This document shows positions 1 to 12,530 of a stretch of DNA of 64,000 nucleotides, piece by piece. How positions within the stretch are numbered: the first letter of the stretch is position 1; each line of letters starts with the position of its first letter. The translations under genes were made by a program, and so were the position numbers. Source of the stretch: Eretmocerus hayati (lineage: Eukaryota > Arthropoda > Insecta > Hymenoptera > Aphelinidae); contig CM056741.1 of NCBI GenBank assembly GCA_029851415.1, positions 143,022,522 to 143,086,521 of the forward strand. The letters are read 5' to 3'. The notes beneath the pieces were generated by a model. It was not told the origin of the DNA, searched no databases, and was given only the letters and a program-made list of their open reading frames with translations.

Positions 1-2470
1 GAATGCCCGCGAACTATTTACCGTCAAGGATTTTCCAACTCGATAGGAATCAGAGTGACTACACTCGTCTTCCGCGTTCAGTCACTGTGAATAAAGCATT
101 CTTAAAAGAGTTCGCGTGTATTCACATGGAAACATCAAAATTCACAGAGATACGAAAGAATGCTTGTTTTGTTCATCTCTCGCAAGAGAATTCCCTATTG
201 AGTTGAAAATCAAAGTATTCTCGTGGCCCCTGATTCGTTTTGTGCAAGCGTAGAGTCGCGATTCGATTATTCCGGCCGATTGTCGTGTGGTGCAGAGGGG
301 AATAAATCATCCCAAGTGTCACGTCTCGATAGAAAAAAAGCTTCTAGAGCCATATTAAGTACAGCGTCAGAGTCGGTGCCATGTCCAAAATCGACGGACG
401 ATTCTCGTCACTCCCTACAGACCTCGTCGATCGTCAGAGAAAGAAAGAGAGGTACGAACCGAGCGTCCACCAACGAGCGAGCGTTCACGCGTGTACTACG
501 GTGCGATGCCGTCACACAATATCACGCATCTAATCGCAATGAAAATCTGCCGCGCGGTACGGGAAAACGCGCGACTGTTCACAGCTGCGCGACCCAGTAA
601 TGGACGACCTCGAACGTGTGACTGCGGAGAGCGGAAAATAATTGGACGCGGATCTGAAGGAATAGAGGGAGAGAGTCGAAGCAGGGGGATGATGAGCTCT
701 GTAGAAGGCAGAATGCGATAGAACGAGGTGGTATAGGGGCGCGTTGGTTGCTCTGCTCATTATATGACGGAGCACCGCTCGAGTGCAGCGCAAATAGGAC
801 GCGCTAAACGTTATATACGGCGACGTCGTGGCGCCATATCTCTCCCACCCACATGTATGATGACGGGCGCTAAATGTGCCGCACCAACGCGACGCGACGC
901 GACACGATGTGGCTTTGGAAATGAATCGAGATTAAAGGAAGGAAAGAGATGAGTGGATTATTCTTGGTGGACATTTTTTTCTCGTTGTAATCGGTGGATT
1001 CTTGAGGGGTAGTGACCGATCATTAAATTGAGATATTTTGAGCAGTTGGGATCATCAAGATGACCCACAAACACCGAGGGTTCCTGAAATTTCAGCTTAT
1101 TCCGTGTTCGTGCCTTCGCGGTTCATCTGACTTCTCCTACAATTCTGCTGTTTCTTCTGATTTCTATGCTGTATAAGATGGTTGTCGATGTGGCTTACCT
1201 AAGCCGTTGGATTTCTCATTGGTATAGCGCGGGATCAGAACTATATGGAAGCTCCAATGGAGAGGGACTAGTGAATAATGCAAGGAAATTGAACGCTGAT
1301 CATGTAAACTATTCACCCTCATTAGATAGCCAAAGTACATCGGAAGTACAAACTTCTCAGTACGAGTGATTTTTCTGGGATTGGATGACTTTCACCATTT
1401 TCTCAATCTGGGATAGATCTAACATTCCTTCGACAAAAGATAACTAACTCAAAAGAACTTGAAATTTCCATCTCGATGAGCGGTAATTTTTTACTCACTT
1501 TCTTTAAAATTGAACAGCCTCTGTGATCGGATGCATGGAGTTTCTCACGTAAACTGACATGTCGGGAGTAAAAATCATCTATTGCAACTCCCAACAGATG
1601 CTCGCGAGAAGAATTCATACTTGATCTCACACAAAGCCGTCAAAGGTCTCGATATCCCTGTTTATATTTCAATCTTCCGAGTTTCCCCTACCTTCTTTGG
1701 GGGTACTTTTGAATGCAAGGATCAAGAACAGATTCTATAAGAATGTATCACAGACCAGTGAAGAGTTCCTTGAGTCGGATACAGAGGACGAGATCAAGCG
1801 ATATTCAAAAGATGGCCCGTAGGGTTGATATGGATAAACATGTCAGAGGCTGCGTATTGATCTTTTGCAAAGTTACCCAGGAGACTGTAATATTCGGAGC
1901 GATCGCAAGCTCAGAGGAGAAAATTCTCAACAAAATTTTTTCCCTCGTGAACTAATAGCAAACTTTCCCGTTCGCAAAAATCCAGAGTCCACTAAGCTTG
2001 CAGTATAAATATCGCAATCTTTTGGGTGACGAACAAGGATCAACAAATTATAAACAATGATGAATCCTTCGTTGACACGATGACTGGAAATGATTCGACC
2101 GAGCAAAAATTTGACCCAAACCAAGCTAAATTATTTGAACACATTTCAGCTTTACGAAGTATGAATGTAAGCCTACAGAGTTAAACAGTAATTCATCATC
2201 TCGCATGGAACAAATCAGTCTCGTATTGGACTCTCCTTATTGCTCAAGAGAGTGAGAAGATATTAATTTCCCAAAAATTGAGGTCCTAGAACCATCGGAA
2301 GTGTCATAAACTTGCGTTTTTTTAATATTCTGCAACATTAAACAAATACATTGCACCATTATGCAACATATTTATCCAACATATCCTTCCAAATCCCTAC
2401 AAAATCACACGCATTCCGATAAATTCACAATTTATTAAGAGATAGAGGAATTTTTCTGTCCAACAACGGA
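1..2470. other. No gene recognised; GC-richer patch near 480-930
   Basis: No open frame here looks like a conserved protein. Bases 480-930 are richer in CpG than the surroundings, with a short run of repeated GACGC near 888-902 and TATA-like words at about 750 and 812. This could be a promoter or a non-coding exon, but no transcript structure can be read from the sequence. The rest is AT-rich and featureless. Confidence 0.4.
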
Positions 2471-2475
2471 ATTAT

Positions 2476-2690
2476 GGGTGATTCTGCCAATTAAAAAGGG
2501 ACGTGGTGATTAAGGCTATAGGCTCAGCATGGACAAAAGCGCTTGTCGGAAATGCTCAAATATGGTCTGGATAGTCCCGAGATTCAGTTTCAAACATCTT
2601 CCTACGTATCCACTCACGGTCTGAAAGTCGTAAAATGATATACTTCTCCTAAGAGTGAGTGGGTGGCACTCACTACCTTTGCACTGAATG
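2476..2690 (+). repeat. Left end of a dispersed element, partial copy
   Basis: This segment begins with GGGTGATTCTGCCAATT and is collinear with 43931-44140, which begins GGGTAATTCCGCCAACT. Shared words run through both, including a shared stretch around GACGTGGT, a CTCAAA-ATGGTC stretch and a terminal AGTGGGTGG-CACTACC stretch. It is a diverged copy of the left end of the 2.8-kb element at 43931-46749. Further homology resumes at 4700-5110, so this locus is probably a decayed copy interrupted by other insertions. I did not find the matching right terminus. Confidence 0.6.
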
Positions 2691-2820
2691 AAAAATTTGG
2701 GTCAAATGCCGTAGTGATTCGTCGCGTCTGTAAATTGTTATGTTGCGTCCTTTTATATTGTCACAGTAGCCAGGAGAATTGTTAGGTTAGCAATACATTT
2801 CCTTTGACATATGGGAGGCT

Positions 2821-3049
2821 CCGGATCAGGACGGTATAAGTCGATTTCTTCCATTTTTTGGAGAATTCGCCTCAAAGTTTTTGTGATATGGAAAATTCGA
2901 GTTATCGGCTAGTGTAAGTAATCTTGTTTTACTACGTAGCGAGTGTGTTTTCATGTCATTTTTCGTGTGGAGCGTACCGATTTTCAATTGTTTATAGTTT
3001 TTACATGTCATTTTGCGATGAAAAATGGGCTTATACCATTCTGATCCGG
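2821..3049. repeat. Small inverted-repeat element with CTTATACC...GATCCGG ends
   Basis: Bases 2821-2840 and 3030-3049 are inverted copies of about 20 bp (CCGGATCAGGACGGTATAAG against CTTATACCATTCTGATCCGG). A third inverted copy follows at 3068-3086, and two direct copies lie at 4479-4498 and 4648-4665. No coding capacity. The clustering suggests a MITE family or the ends of a larger decayed element. Confidence 0.55.
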
Positions 3050-3270
3050 AAAATTTCTTCACTTTTTCCGGATCAGAGCGGTATAATTCCACCATTTCTG
3101 TAAAAAAATTTTACTTTTAATATTCTCGATATATTCGATCAGGGACTCCAAGGAATGAATTCGGACTGATCTCCACTCAACGACCGAAAAAAATTGTTGA
3201 TCAACTGTAGAATGAAGATAAGATTAGTTGCAGCTATAATTCACTTTAGGAAGGCTAGTATCTTCACCTA

Positions 3271-3831
3271 CACTGTAAAAAATTTTCATGTAAAATTACA
3301 AGTCTCAGAGAGGGTAATAGTTGGATACCACGCTGGGACGTGTAAATTTACAAGCGGCTTGTAAATTTCATTTACCGGCTGACGGTAAATTTCAGACCTG
3401 AAGAAATCTTGTTCAACTGAAACGTACGGGCTACTCAGGGGCTTTTTCTAATGAAATGGAGTCTTGGAATGAAGCATCTTAATCCACGATAATTTTGAAA
3501 GGGGTAAAAAACCCTTGCGAGTCGAAAACTCATCGCTCGAGACATAAACACTCGACCGCGGAGGAGCTTTTTAGGTTAGTTGTGCGTGAGCCCAGCAGAC
3601 CAAACTTTAGAACCGCGCATGCTTGGCTGAGCTGAATTTTACAAGCCTGAGCGAGGGAATTTTACAGAAAATTTTACCAGTCTGAGACTGGTATCCAACT
3701 ATTATCCCCTCTGAGACTGGTAAATTTACAAGCGTTTGTAAAGTTACAAGAAATGGGATGAAACTCACCACTCCCACAGTTGTATTTTTACCAAGCTAGA
3801 TGGTGAATTTCATTCAACATTTTTTACAGTG
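3271..3831. mobile_element. 561-bp MITE, CACTGTAAAAAAT termini, TA duplication
   Basis: The ends are CACTGTAAAAAAT and its reverse complement, flanked on both sides by TA (3269-3270 and 3832-3833). Inside, further inverted stretches pair with each other: a GGGTAATAGTTGGATACCA stretch in the left half matches a TGGTATCCAACTATTATCC stretch in the right half, and short palindromes of the type GTAAATTTAC recur. There is no open frame of note. The CACTG start would fit a CACTA/Mirage/Chapaev-like family and the TA duplication a Tc1/mariner-like one; I cannot decide between them. Confidence 0.75.
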
Positions 3832-4478
3832 TACGAGATTCACCCAATCGAGGCTCGTTCATACCGATTGGCGGGAGAATAGAACCGACAGTCGGATGAC
3901 TGTTACTAAGAAGAACTCAAGTTGATGGATCACAATCATTTAGAGTGAAATTGTAACCGAATTACTGTAATGAAGCCTAGGTATTCTCTACCATTGGCAT
4001 TGTTTCTGAGGCGGGAATGTCCAGCTTAGTTGAGTTCGGCGTATCATGGACGTAGTTGATTTTTCTATAGAGAAGATGACTGAAAACATGACACAAAATC
4101 AAATTTCTTTGCAAGCTCAGTGCCGATCGCTCTCTCAACTGCGCTTTTCGAGCCATCACTAACCAACTTGGCTCTTTCAATGATGATAAGAGATAAGAAA
4201 AGAAGACTTCAGGGCTTCTAGAGAAAGATCCCAGGCCCATGGGATTACTGACCCGAGGTTGTTCATTTTCGTAAAGGCTTGCCTGTGTCCAAATGCGTCA
4301 AAAGGATGTGATCGGACGTCGGCCCACCTCCTTCGAAACCATTCGATGCAATCATTTGGACAACATAGCAAACCTAACTTGTAGTTTCTGGAAGTATCTA
4401 CCACTTTTCACTACTTGTAAAAGCACGGCAGCTAAACGTGGAAGACCCAAAAGCGATATTATTGAGCGGGAACATGGA

Positions 4479-4665
4479 CTTATACCGTTCTGATCCGGGA
4501 AAAAACTCGAAACTTTTTTCGGGCCAAAAATGGTTATGTCACTTGTGATGCTTCAGACTGGACTTTCTCTTCCGGAGTTGTAAATACATGTTTTCACATG
4601 TATTCTCTATCGTTTTCCGCCAAGAACTCAATTTTTACCAAAATGGACTTATACCGTTCTGATCC
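4479..4665 (+). repeat. Two direct copies of the CTTATACCGTTCTGATCCG motif
   Basis: The words TGGACTTATACCGTTCTGATCCG (positions 4476 and 4645 onward) are identical and about 170 bp apart in direct orientation. They match the ends of the inverted-repeat element at 2821-3049. They may be the outer ends of truncated copies. Confidence 0.5.
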
Positions 4666-4699
4666 GAAGCCGCCCATATTTCAATCTTAATTCCTCGAT

Positions 4700-5110
4700 T
4701 ATCTCGAAGGTAGCGCATTTTATCGCATAATGTGGAGAACTCTATTTTGTAGATCTCGAAATTTATAACCAAAAAAGCAATCCACTCCATGTTAGTGAGC
4801 CTAAAGTAAAAGTACTCCATGTAAGAGTCTTATTTGCGTCATGAATTTGCGTCATGATTTCGTATTTTTTCTGTTCTCTTTACGGCTCTGTTTCCATGAC
4901 TCGGAGGGAAGACATTATATTACAAAATGTGTGGAGTTCTTTTCACTAGATCTTGGGAGGATAAACAAAAAGATACACACACTTTTTCAAATAAGACATT
5001 CTATTTGCGTTATGAGAGTATCTTTGTGTCTTTCTGTTTCTTTTCACGGCTCTGGTTCCATAACTTGAAGGGAACGCATTTTATCGCAATCTTTATCTGA
5101 GGTCTCATAT
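4700..5110 (+). repeat. Satellite-like tandem block, locus 1
   Basis: About two and a half imperfect tandem units, with landmark words at about 4701, 4893 and 5055. Each unit contains a CATRACTYGRAGGG-type word, then GCATTTTATCGCA, TGTGGAG, AGATCT, and an ATAAGAC-TTC-ATTTGCGT stretch. The unit length varies from about 160 to 195 bp. The same unit family occurs at 44830-45215, within the related element there. Confidence 0.6.
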
Positions 5111-5327
5111 GGTTAATAGCATTCTCTACTCGAAACAGAGCCGAAAATGTTTTGTTTCCGATTCCTCCATCTCGCGCAAAATTATGAGTGCACTGAGAGT
5201 TTGTTGTACACCTTGACAAGTTATAACCTCATCGGCCACCAGTTCTCGATCAATGCAACTTTCAGCCACTTTCATCCGCTTAAGTCAACTCATCAATTCA
5301 CTCCGGGGAAGTCACACTTTTCAAGAA

Positions 5328-5735
5328 ACCGTCAACTGGGGTCATTTTGAGCAGACGGGGTAATTTTGAACGTTCGTTTGAATGGCCGAAATCAGCAAAA
5401 TAGGGATGAGCAAGGGTTCTAGTACGAATTCGCTTAACAGTTGCATGCGTGGAGAATATTTTGCACCGGTGAAGTAGTACGACCAGCCGTGTGTGGGTGG
5501 AAAGCATGGTTTTGGAGCAAAAAATGGCTTTTTCCAGTATTTTTGCTCAAAAATCATGATTTCCTGCCACACACAGCTGATGAGGACTCCTAGACTGATG
5601 CAAAGTATTCTCCACGCTCGCAACTATCAAGCAAATTAGTAATGGAACCGCTGTACATCCCTATTTTGCTGATTCCGAGAATTCAAACGAGTGTTCAAAG
5701 TTCCCCGTCTGTTCAAAGTAGACCCGGTTGACGGT
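5328..5735. mobile_element. 408-bp inverted-repeat element (MITE), ACCGTCAACYGGG termini
   Basis: The two ends are inverted copies over roughly 60 bp. Shared words include GTCAACTGGGGTC, AGACGGGG and GTTCGTTTGAAT on the left and their complements on the right. Inner stretches pair too (GGAGAATATT with AGTATTCTCC, and CAAAATAGGGATG with CATCCCTATTTTG). A TSD is unclear because the flanks continue the palindrome (ACC...GGT). Non-coding. Confidence 0.7.
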
Positions 5736-6243
5736 GCCTTCTTCACTCAGATAGTCTTATGGAGCAATATTCGTGTCGAAATCGACAAATTCTTTAAAAG
5801 TGAAATCATCGACACTCAAAGCTCCTTACATAGCAACCCAGTTTCAACGTATTGGGAATTCAGAGTTGGAGCGATTTGGTTCAAGTTATAGGCAGAAATC
5901 GATAAAATGTGCGAGCTTTGCAGGCGAATTTAATCTCGACTTTGGGTGGTTTCAATTTACCGTCATTTTCTTTTAGTTGAGTTATTTTTCGATTTTACAT
6001 TTTTTTCTTAAAGATGGCCGACTGTTGAAACCTAATTCTTGTGGCAGTATAAATCGACAAAGCCCAAAGAGAATTTCTTGGTGTTTCGCAGATTTTTCCG
6101 ATGCTTCCATCGAGCGTTATCATGAAATATCGAGAATTGCACTTGTCCAGTATACTGGACATCAAAAGTCAAGGGGTTAAGGTATATTACTGGGATTTTT
6201 TATCACTGGAGCATCTTTCTAAGATTTTTGTACTGATTCACTA

Positions 6244-6747
6244 GGGAACTGACATAAATCCGGGAAATGTTATATTTTGAGAGTTCGCGGCAGAGTAGAT
6301 ATAGGAAAAAAAGTTGGAAATTTCTACGACGACTCTATGGTTTTTAAATCACCATTGAAGTTTTGACAATTTGAATTGGCGCCACCCAATATGGCGGCGG
6401 CTGCACATGTGCCGCTAAATTCCTCAACTGTTAAGATGTCATTTTTCATCGGAAATTCTTATCTGAATCACAATCGAGAGCTCATTTTACTCAAATAATA
6501 GAAGTTCGTGGTGAGGAAACGCAGGTTTGCCTCAGAATCATCGTGGAAAACATTCTGAAGTCACGTGACTCATGTGCAGTCGCCGCCATATTGAATGGCG
6601 CCAATTCAAAACCTGAAAAACTTCAGGCTCAAATTTAAGTCACTTTGACGACAGAAAATTCCCGAATTTCCACTATCGTATTTATTTCAACGTGAACTTC
6701 CATAATATGAGCATTTTCGAATAATTTTTGTAGTCATGTCAGTTCTC
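6244..6747. mobile_element. 504-bp inverted-repeat element (MITE), GRGAACTGACAT termini, TA duplication
   Basis: Left end GGGAACTGACAT and right end ATGTCAGTTCTC are flanked by TA (6242-6243, 6748-6749). Inner arms also pair strongly: AATTGGCGCCACCCAATATGG with CCATATTGAATGGCGCCAATT, and a GCACATG stretch with CATGTGC. Non-coding, with long imperfect arms. Confidence 0.7.
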
Positions 6748-7190
6748 TATTATCCATAGCACACGTCTGGTGAAATGTCGAGGAGCCTAACTATTTTGGT
6801 TTCACTGGTTCAATTTTGAAATTTGAAGTATACTTGGAGGATAAAAACAGCACAGCAGAAACCGGCTTTCTTATAGACCAATCTCACGAATGCTCTGACA
6901 ATGTTTTAGAGAACTTGCTGAAAAATCGGCATGTCAATCATGCAAGTGTTATTTACATCCTTGCTGAAATAAGGACTCAGGACCATTTGTTTCGTTTACA
7001 CGAGGGCTCAAATATCCGTGATGTGAATCTGCGCGCAATGCTCATTTTCTGCTTCGTGGGGAGTGTGTGTATGTGTGTGTGTATTGTGTATGCGCAAGTG
7101 TACACAAAACAGCTTACTGGTGGCGAGGTCGCGTTGCTATTAAAATGACATAGCCTGATTGTCCCGAGAGACATCCCAGAAAATTTATAT

Positions 7191-8954
7191 GGGTCAGATC
7201 AGTATATTTCGGCAAATCCGCGCGCACGACCCCCGCGGATCTTTTCGCCAATTTGTTACATGGAGGTAGGTAGTCCCACAGTTTCAGCCTCCTAAAAATT
7301 TTTTTACCCCCGCTAGAAATTTTTGAAGTTGAAAAAAGGCCTTTTTCAGCGTCTTTTAAAAAAATTGCCATATTGACCAGAAACATCGTGGCGGGGCGTG
7401 CGAGGTCGCATTTTCCTCGTTTTCATGTCAACTTTTAGAAAGAAAAATATGCAAGACTCTCAAAACCAAATGTGTTCAGTCTACACGACGATACGCAAAG
7501 TCACTTTTTCTCGATTTTTAGACCATTTTGGAATGGACGCTATTCCGACGCATCTGAATCTTTCTTCGTCTCAGTCAATGAGTTTTGTTCGTCTTGCAAA
7601 ACCCTACAATTTGCGTTTTTGCACGTCCAATTTGAATGATTTTGGCCCCAGTTATGTCCATTACAAGATGGTGAGTTATCGAAAAATGCCCTATTTGTCA
7701 AGCTCGCCAAATCCATCGCCCTCCACCAATCGACTTAAAACTTGACAAAGATGTTCTTTCAATTGTCCCAAACATGTGGAGGAAATTTCGCGCTGTGTTT
7801 CAGCCTTCCGTTGGACCTATGAATTTTACAAACACCCTCACTTTTGCGGATTTTCATGTAATTTTTGAACCGGTTGCCGCTCTCTTCCTGCGCATGCGCA
7901 CATCTGTACTGCTCCGGAGGTATCCTCAATTGATAGCCCTTGCAATTTTCTTCAGAATGATCTCCTGACAAAGTCTTTTTGATGCAACTGAACCAGAAAT
8001 CCAGCTATTTTAAGGCAGAGAGAGATCACCACTACCCAAATGGCAAGCCTCGGCCACTTCTTGTCACCCTGAAAACCTGTGAGTTGGGGTACTTTCGGCA
8101 CTTCGAGTTTTTCCTGCCTTGGAATAGCTAGATCTCTGGTTCAGTTGCACCAGAAAGACTTTGACAGGAGGTCATTTTGTAGGAAATTACAAGAGCTATC
8201 AATTGACAATACTCCCGAAGCAGTACAGATGTACGCATGCGCAGGAAGAGAGCGGCAACCGCTTCAAAAATTACGCAAAAATCCGTATAAATGAGGGTAA
8301 TTGTGAAATTCATAGGTCCAACGGAAGGCTGAAACACAGCGCGAAATTTTCTTCACATATTTGGGACACTTGAAAGAACATCTTTGTCAAGTTTTAAGTT
8401 GATTGGTGGAGGGCGATGGATTTGGCAAGCTTAGCAAATTGGTCATTTTTCGATAAGTCACCATCTTCTAATGGACATAACTCGGGCCAAAACCATCCAA
8501 ATTGGACGTGCAAAAACGCAAATTGTAGGGTTCTTGAAGACAAAAAAACTAATCAAGTTAGATGGAAAAAGATTCAGATGCGTCGGAATAGCGTCCATTT
8601 CAAAATGGTTTAAAAATCGAGAAAAGGTGACTTTACGTATCACCGTGTAGACTGAACGCATCTGGGTTTGAAAGTCCTGCATATTTTTTTTCTGAAAGTC
8701 GACATCAAAACAAAGAAAATGCAACCTTGCACGCCTCGCTATGATGTTTCTGGTCAATATGGCAATTCTTTTAAAAAACGCTAAAGAGGGTCTTTTTTCA
8801 AACATCAAAAAATTCTAGCGGGCGTAGAAATTGTTTTAGGGGGCTGAAACTCTGGGAAAGTACTATTTTTGGTGCCTTTTTTCATGTCAAGAATTGGCGA
8901 GAAGATCCGCGGGGGTCGTGCGCACGAATTTGCCGAAATATACTGATCTGACCC
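7191..8954. mobile_element. 1.76-kb foldback element with ~830-bp inverted arms
   Basis: Left arm 7191-8018 and right arm 8114-8954 are inverted copies around a 95-bp spacer. The outer end is GGGTCAGATCAGTATATTT and inner words such as CAACTGAACCAGAAATCCAGC recur inverted. The flanks ATAT/ATAT could be a TATA-type duplication, but this is ambiguous because they are palindromic. Each arm carries an open stretch of about 115 codons in corresponding positions; it resembles no family I know and is probably incidental. Indels between arms show it is not freshly formed. Confidence 0.8.
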
Positions 8955-11530
8955 ATATAAAATGTTCATAATAAGTCCATTGATTATAAAAGTGAGTCGA
9001 GAGACGTTGATCGAATTCTCATCGAATTTCATTTGAGTTCTGTCACGAAAGATACCGGTTTCCAATTTTTCTTGACTAATACTCCATTTTCCACGATTAA
9101 TCTTATCGTCGTAAGATTCTTTTTCATTCATCTCAAGGATATTAGATACTTTGATATATTCAAGACACCTCAAGACGAAACGCACAATCATAGATACGAT
9201 ATATAGATTCCAACGAATTGAATCTTCATAATCGTGAGAGGAGATATTCGTAAACAATCTGACAAGAGAGATATTCTCCTTAATTGGCAATTAGCACATC
9301 TCTCGAATCAAGCAATAGAGTCACGCGCAATTATGGCAAAAATCGATCATCCGAATGGAGCAGCTCGAAGCAGAGAGTAGAGTATACTCTCTACTACTAT
9401 GCTCAAGATGCGACGGAGTGTTAAGTTAATTGGAGCTAAGACGCTAATAAGCGGAAAGCGTGGGAAAACATCCAGGATTGGGCAGATCCACTTCGTCTAA
9501 TGCTGATGCTTGGGCATACAAATTCACCTCTCTCTTCTCTCGAGTCCCATTGCTTATACCTTCGGAGTACAACCAGGTGAAGTAGTTACTCATCTCCTTC
9601 AAATTCAACATCTTGAGATCCTTGAGCCATCGTCGACTCCCGTGGAGTCACGTCTATTCCTCCCCTGACGCGCTATTTTCGCTTGCGATCTGTTATTTGC
9701 AGCTCTTATGATTATCAGGCTTTGAATCAAAAGGGGCTCTTTGCGCTTTCCGAGAACTGATACTCATCATTTTATTTGCGAGGTGTGATTTTGTATCATT
9801 CTATCTTGAGAGTACCTCATACCACTGTAGTATAGTATTCAATGATGTAAGTAGCTAGCTCTGAGAACTTCATCAGAATAGCCAATTCTCCTTGCAGAGT
9901 ACTTTTAATCGGTAAATGAGCACGACTGGAATGATTCTCTTGCAATCAAGATACTATTAAGGGAACTAATCGAGTGCATCGAGTCATTGCACCGCTCTAA
10001 TTCTGATGTCACAAATGTGATATCCTTTTCGTTCCCTTCGAAAAAATTAGGGGATCTTGGCTCCGCTCGCTGAATCACTCAAAATCGGCACCGTTCGAAC
10101 ATCTTCTAGCTTTATTCATATTCAAAAAGAGAATGAGATCGCGGCTGGAAAAAGACTTTTAGTCTTGGAGAAGCGCGAAAAGGATTTCTTGGGGGTCATG
10201 GGACGTGACACAATTTCTTAGGATGAAATGTTCGTGCTCGCTACACCACGAATAACTCAAAAGAGGGCTTTTATTGATGTTGATGCATACAATTATTCCT
10301 CAAGATGTGAGCATACAAAAAATGTGTCTCGATTATGCAATATCTTCCGTTACCTGTGGAAATGATTAGCACGAATGGGTGGTTCTGAAGGATCGGCAAG
10401 CAAAAAGACCGTTTTTGGGTATTATCGGCGTGAGGAGTATTAACAACAGCGAGAATTATCACTCAAAATAACTCACGGAGGTCCTTGATAATGCTGGTTG
10501 ATACATCCATTTTTCAAATGAGACACGTCTTATATCGATTGAGAATGACAGCTCAGGATATCAGAGTTGATAGTTCCCACGGAATCGCCCATCATATGTA
10601 TAAAGAAAAAGACAAACTCTATCCGTTGAGTCATCTTCAAAAAAAGCGTTCCCGTGCGTAAAGCTAATAATTGAGCCTAACTAAACAGTGTGCTCACTAT
10701 TTCTATTAAATTTCTTGATAATACAGTATTTCAAGCCTGGGCAATAGAACAACTCTCACACAGATCTAGACATGACCTCACCTTTGTACCGAATCAGCGA
10801 TTCGCTATACAGACTACAAGAAACAGGATCAAGACTATACACGATTTCGTAGCTACGAGAGAGAGCGAGTTAGCTTGTGTAAGCTAGTTAGACATGTATT
10901 CATTACAAATTACAGAACCCTATTCGGTCTAATGATAAGGCACATGGTTAGAGCCAACAAGTGACCCAGTGATGAGATGATGAGCTTTCCCGTGGGCGAG
11001 CCCAAATGCAAAGACCTTTCAATCTCCGTAGATTGCTCCCCCAAGCAATGCTCACGAAGTGATTTATTCCAACTCAAGAAGTATGAATTACAAAGTCCAA
11101 TAACTCCCAGTCAGCATTCTAAGTATGATTTTATAACAAGGTCTATCATCGAAGGTGTTTCAGCATTTTCCATGGAACGTATTATCTACGGAAATAAGAT
11201 GAGTCCCTCTATAATACGGGGATTTTCTTCCAGGTTGACGCTGTCTGACTTTCCCGGGAGAAATAAGTTCCCTATCATCATAAATGAACATGTTTTCGAC
11301 TGAGCTACGGTGATATCCTGACGAAATAATCACCTGATTATTCATGTAATGTTTTGGCATATGAAGACCAGATGATTCATCAACTGACTCGCTATGTCAA
11401 ATGATAAGTGCACCAGGAGGTCTATTCTAAACTTGTCGCGGCCGCTTGACCACTAATGATGGTCGCATGATACAGAGCGGACAGCGTATCCGATCATGTT
11501 CTGTTCATCGATCGGTTGATAGTTAGTTTG
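8955..11530. other. No gene recognised; AT-rich spacer
   Basis: A minus-strand open frame runs from 9290 into the foldback arm near 8805. Its non-repeat portion (about 110 codons) has no motif I recognise and it ends inside repeat DNA, so I do not call it a gene. A small perfect palindrome AGAGTATACTCT lies near 9378. The rest holds no recognisable feature. Confidence 0.35.
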
Positions 11531-11531
11531 T

Positions 11532-12432
11532 TTGTTTACGTTTCGAAGGCAGTCTGCTCGTGGCTGTCACGGGGTTAAGACGTTTTTGTCATTGACATCT
11601 GCTAATGAAGTTATGTTCGGTTTTCTAAACTATGTGCCTGATTATTCGCTGAGAACGAGTGTAAGAATTTGGGAGCTCGTTAGGGATAGGCGATTCGAAA
11701 AATTGGTGAAAAATGCGGACCCGCAGGACCGACCACTCGTTATCAGAGGATCGCTCGGGCTTGTCCACATGCACAGGGTCGGTATCGTACTTCCCACCCA
11801 TTCAAAGTCCAAACTCCGATATTGCCTCAGGATTTCGTGATTTTCAGAAGAACGCGTCAGTGACTGCGTGAATAATTTCGCACTACACTGTGACGATCGG
11901 GAGAACTTACGGCGCTGCTCAACGATAAGGCACTTGTGAAAACGAGAACAGCGCGCACGACGGGCGTGATGTTGCCGACGATGCTACGATTATCGCTGTT
12001 GCGAGCCAGGGTGGTGCTGTCGAAAATGTCGACGCCACCTTTGGAGGAGTAACATCGCGCAACAATGTCGCACTCATGAATGCTGCGTCTGGACGTGCTG
12101 GAATCGTCGCTACTGTGGCCGTTGCTGCTGCGTCGAGAGATGCTGCATCCGGCAATGCTACGCAGCCGATCGCCGACGCTGCAAGTGGACTTGCTGCACT
12201 GAGACTGGTAGCGTCTCGCAATGCTGCCCTTGGTGTCGCACCTTATCAGGATGCATCTACCGATGCTGCCAACGACGGTGTGTTGAGCCTCGGCATCCAC
12301 TCCGTATCGACAGGGGTTCGTCGTGTTACGGGAGAGCCTCTCCATGATCTTGGGGTGCAGCATTTGGCTGACGAACTCCATCAGTGCAGCCGAGACTTGA
12401 TCGCTGGGAGGCCAGATTTTGAAGAAAGATAA
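11532..12432. other. GC-rich coding-like segment, strand and function uncertain
   Basis: This patch is distinctly GC-richer than its neighbours and stays open in several frames. On the plus strand, 11532-11840 reads through 102 codons (first codon not ATG). From about 11928 to 12432 a plus frame of roughly 168 codons is open and alanine-rich, with repeated peptide words such as NAASG, DAASG and DAASTDAA. The minus strand is also open over 11857-12381. The Ala-rich periodicity suggests a degenerate minisatellite-like coding repeat. It could be a host exon, a decayed retroelement gag leader or a GC-rich non-coding repeat. Confidence 0.25.
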
Positions 12433-12530
12433 CGAATATGGGCTGAAGAGCGACGATTACTTTAGGATTGAGATCAGATGATTCAGAACCCAATTCTTAC
12501 GCATAAATCTCACAAAACATGACCAATGTA

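Noticed and set aside
6816..7148. 110-codon frame ending in a GT-rich stretch
   Set aside because: No motif, and its end runs through a TGTGTG tract; no coding support.
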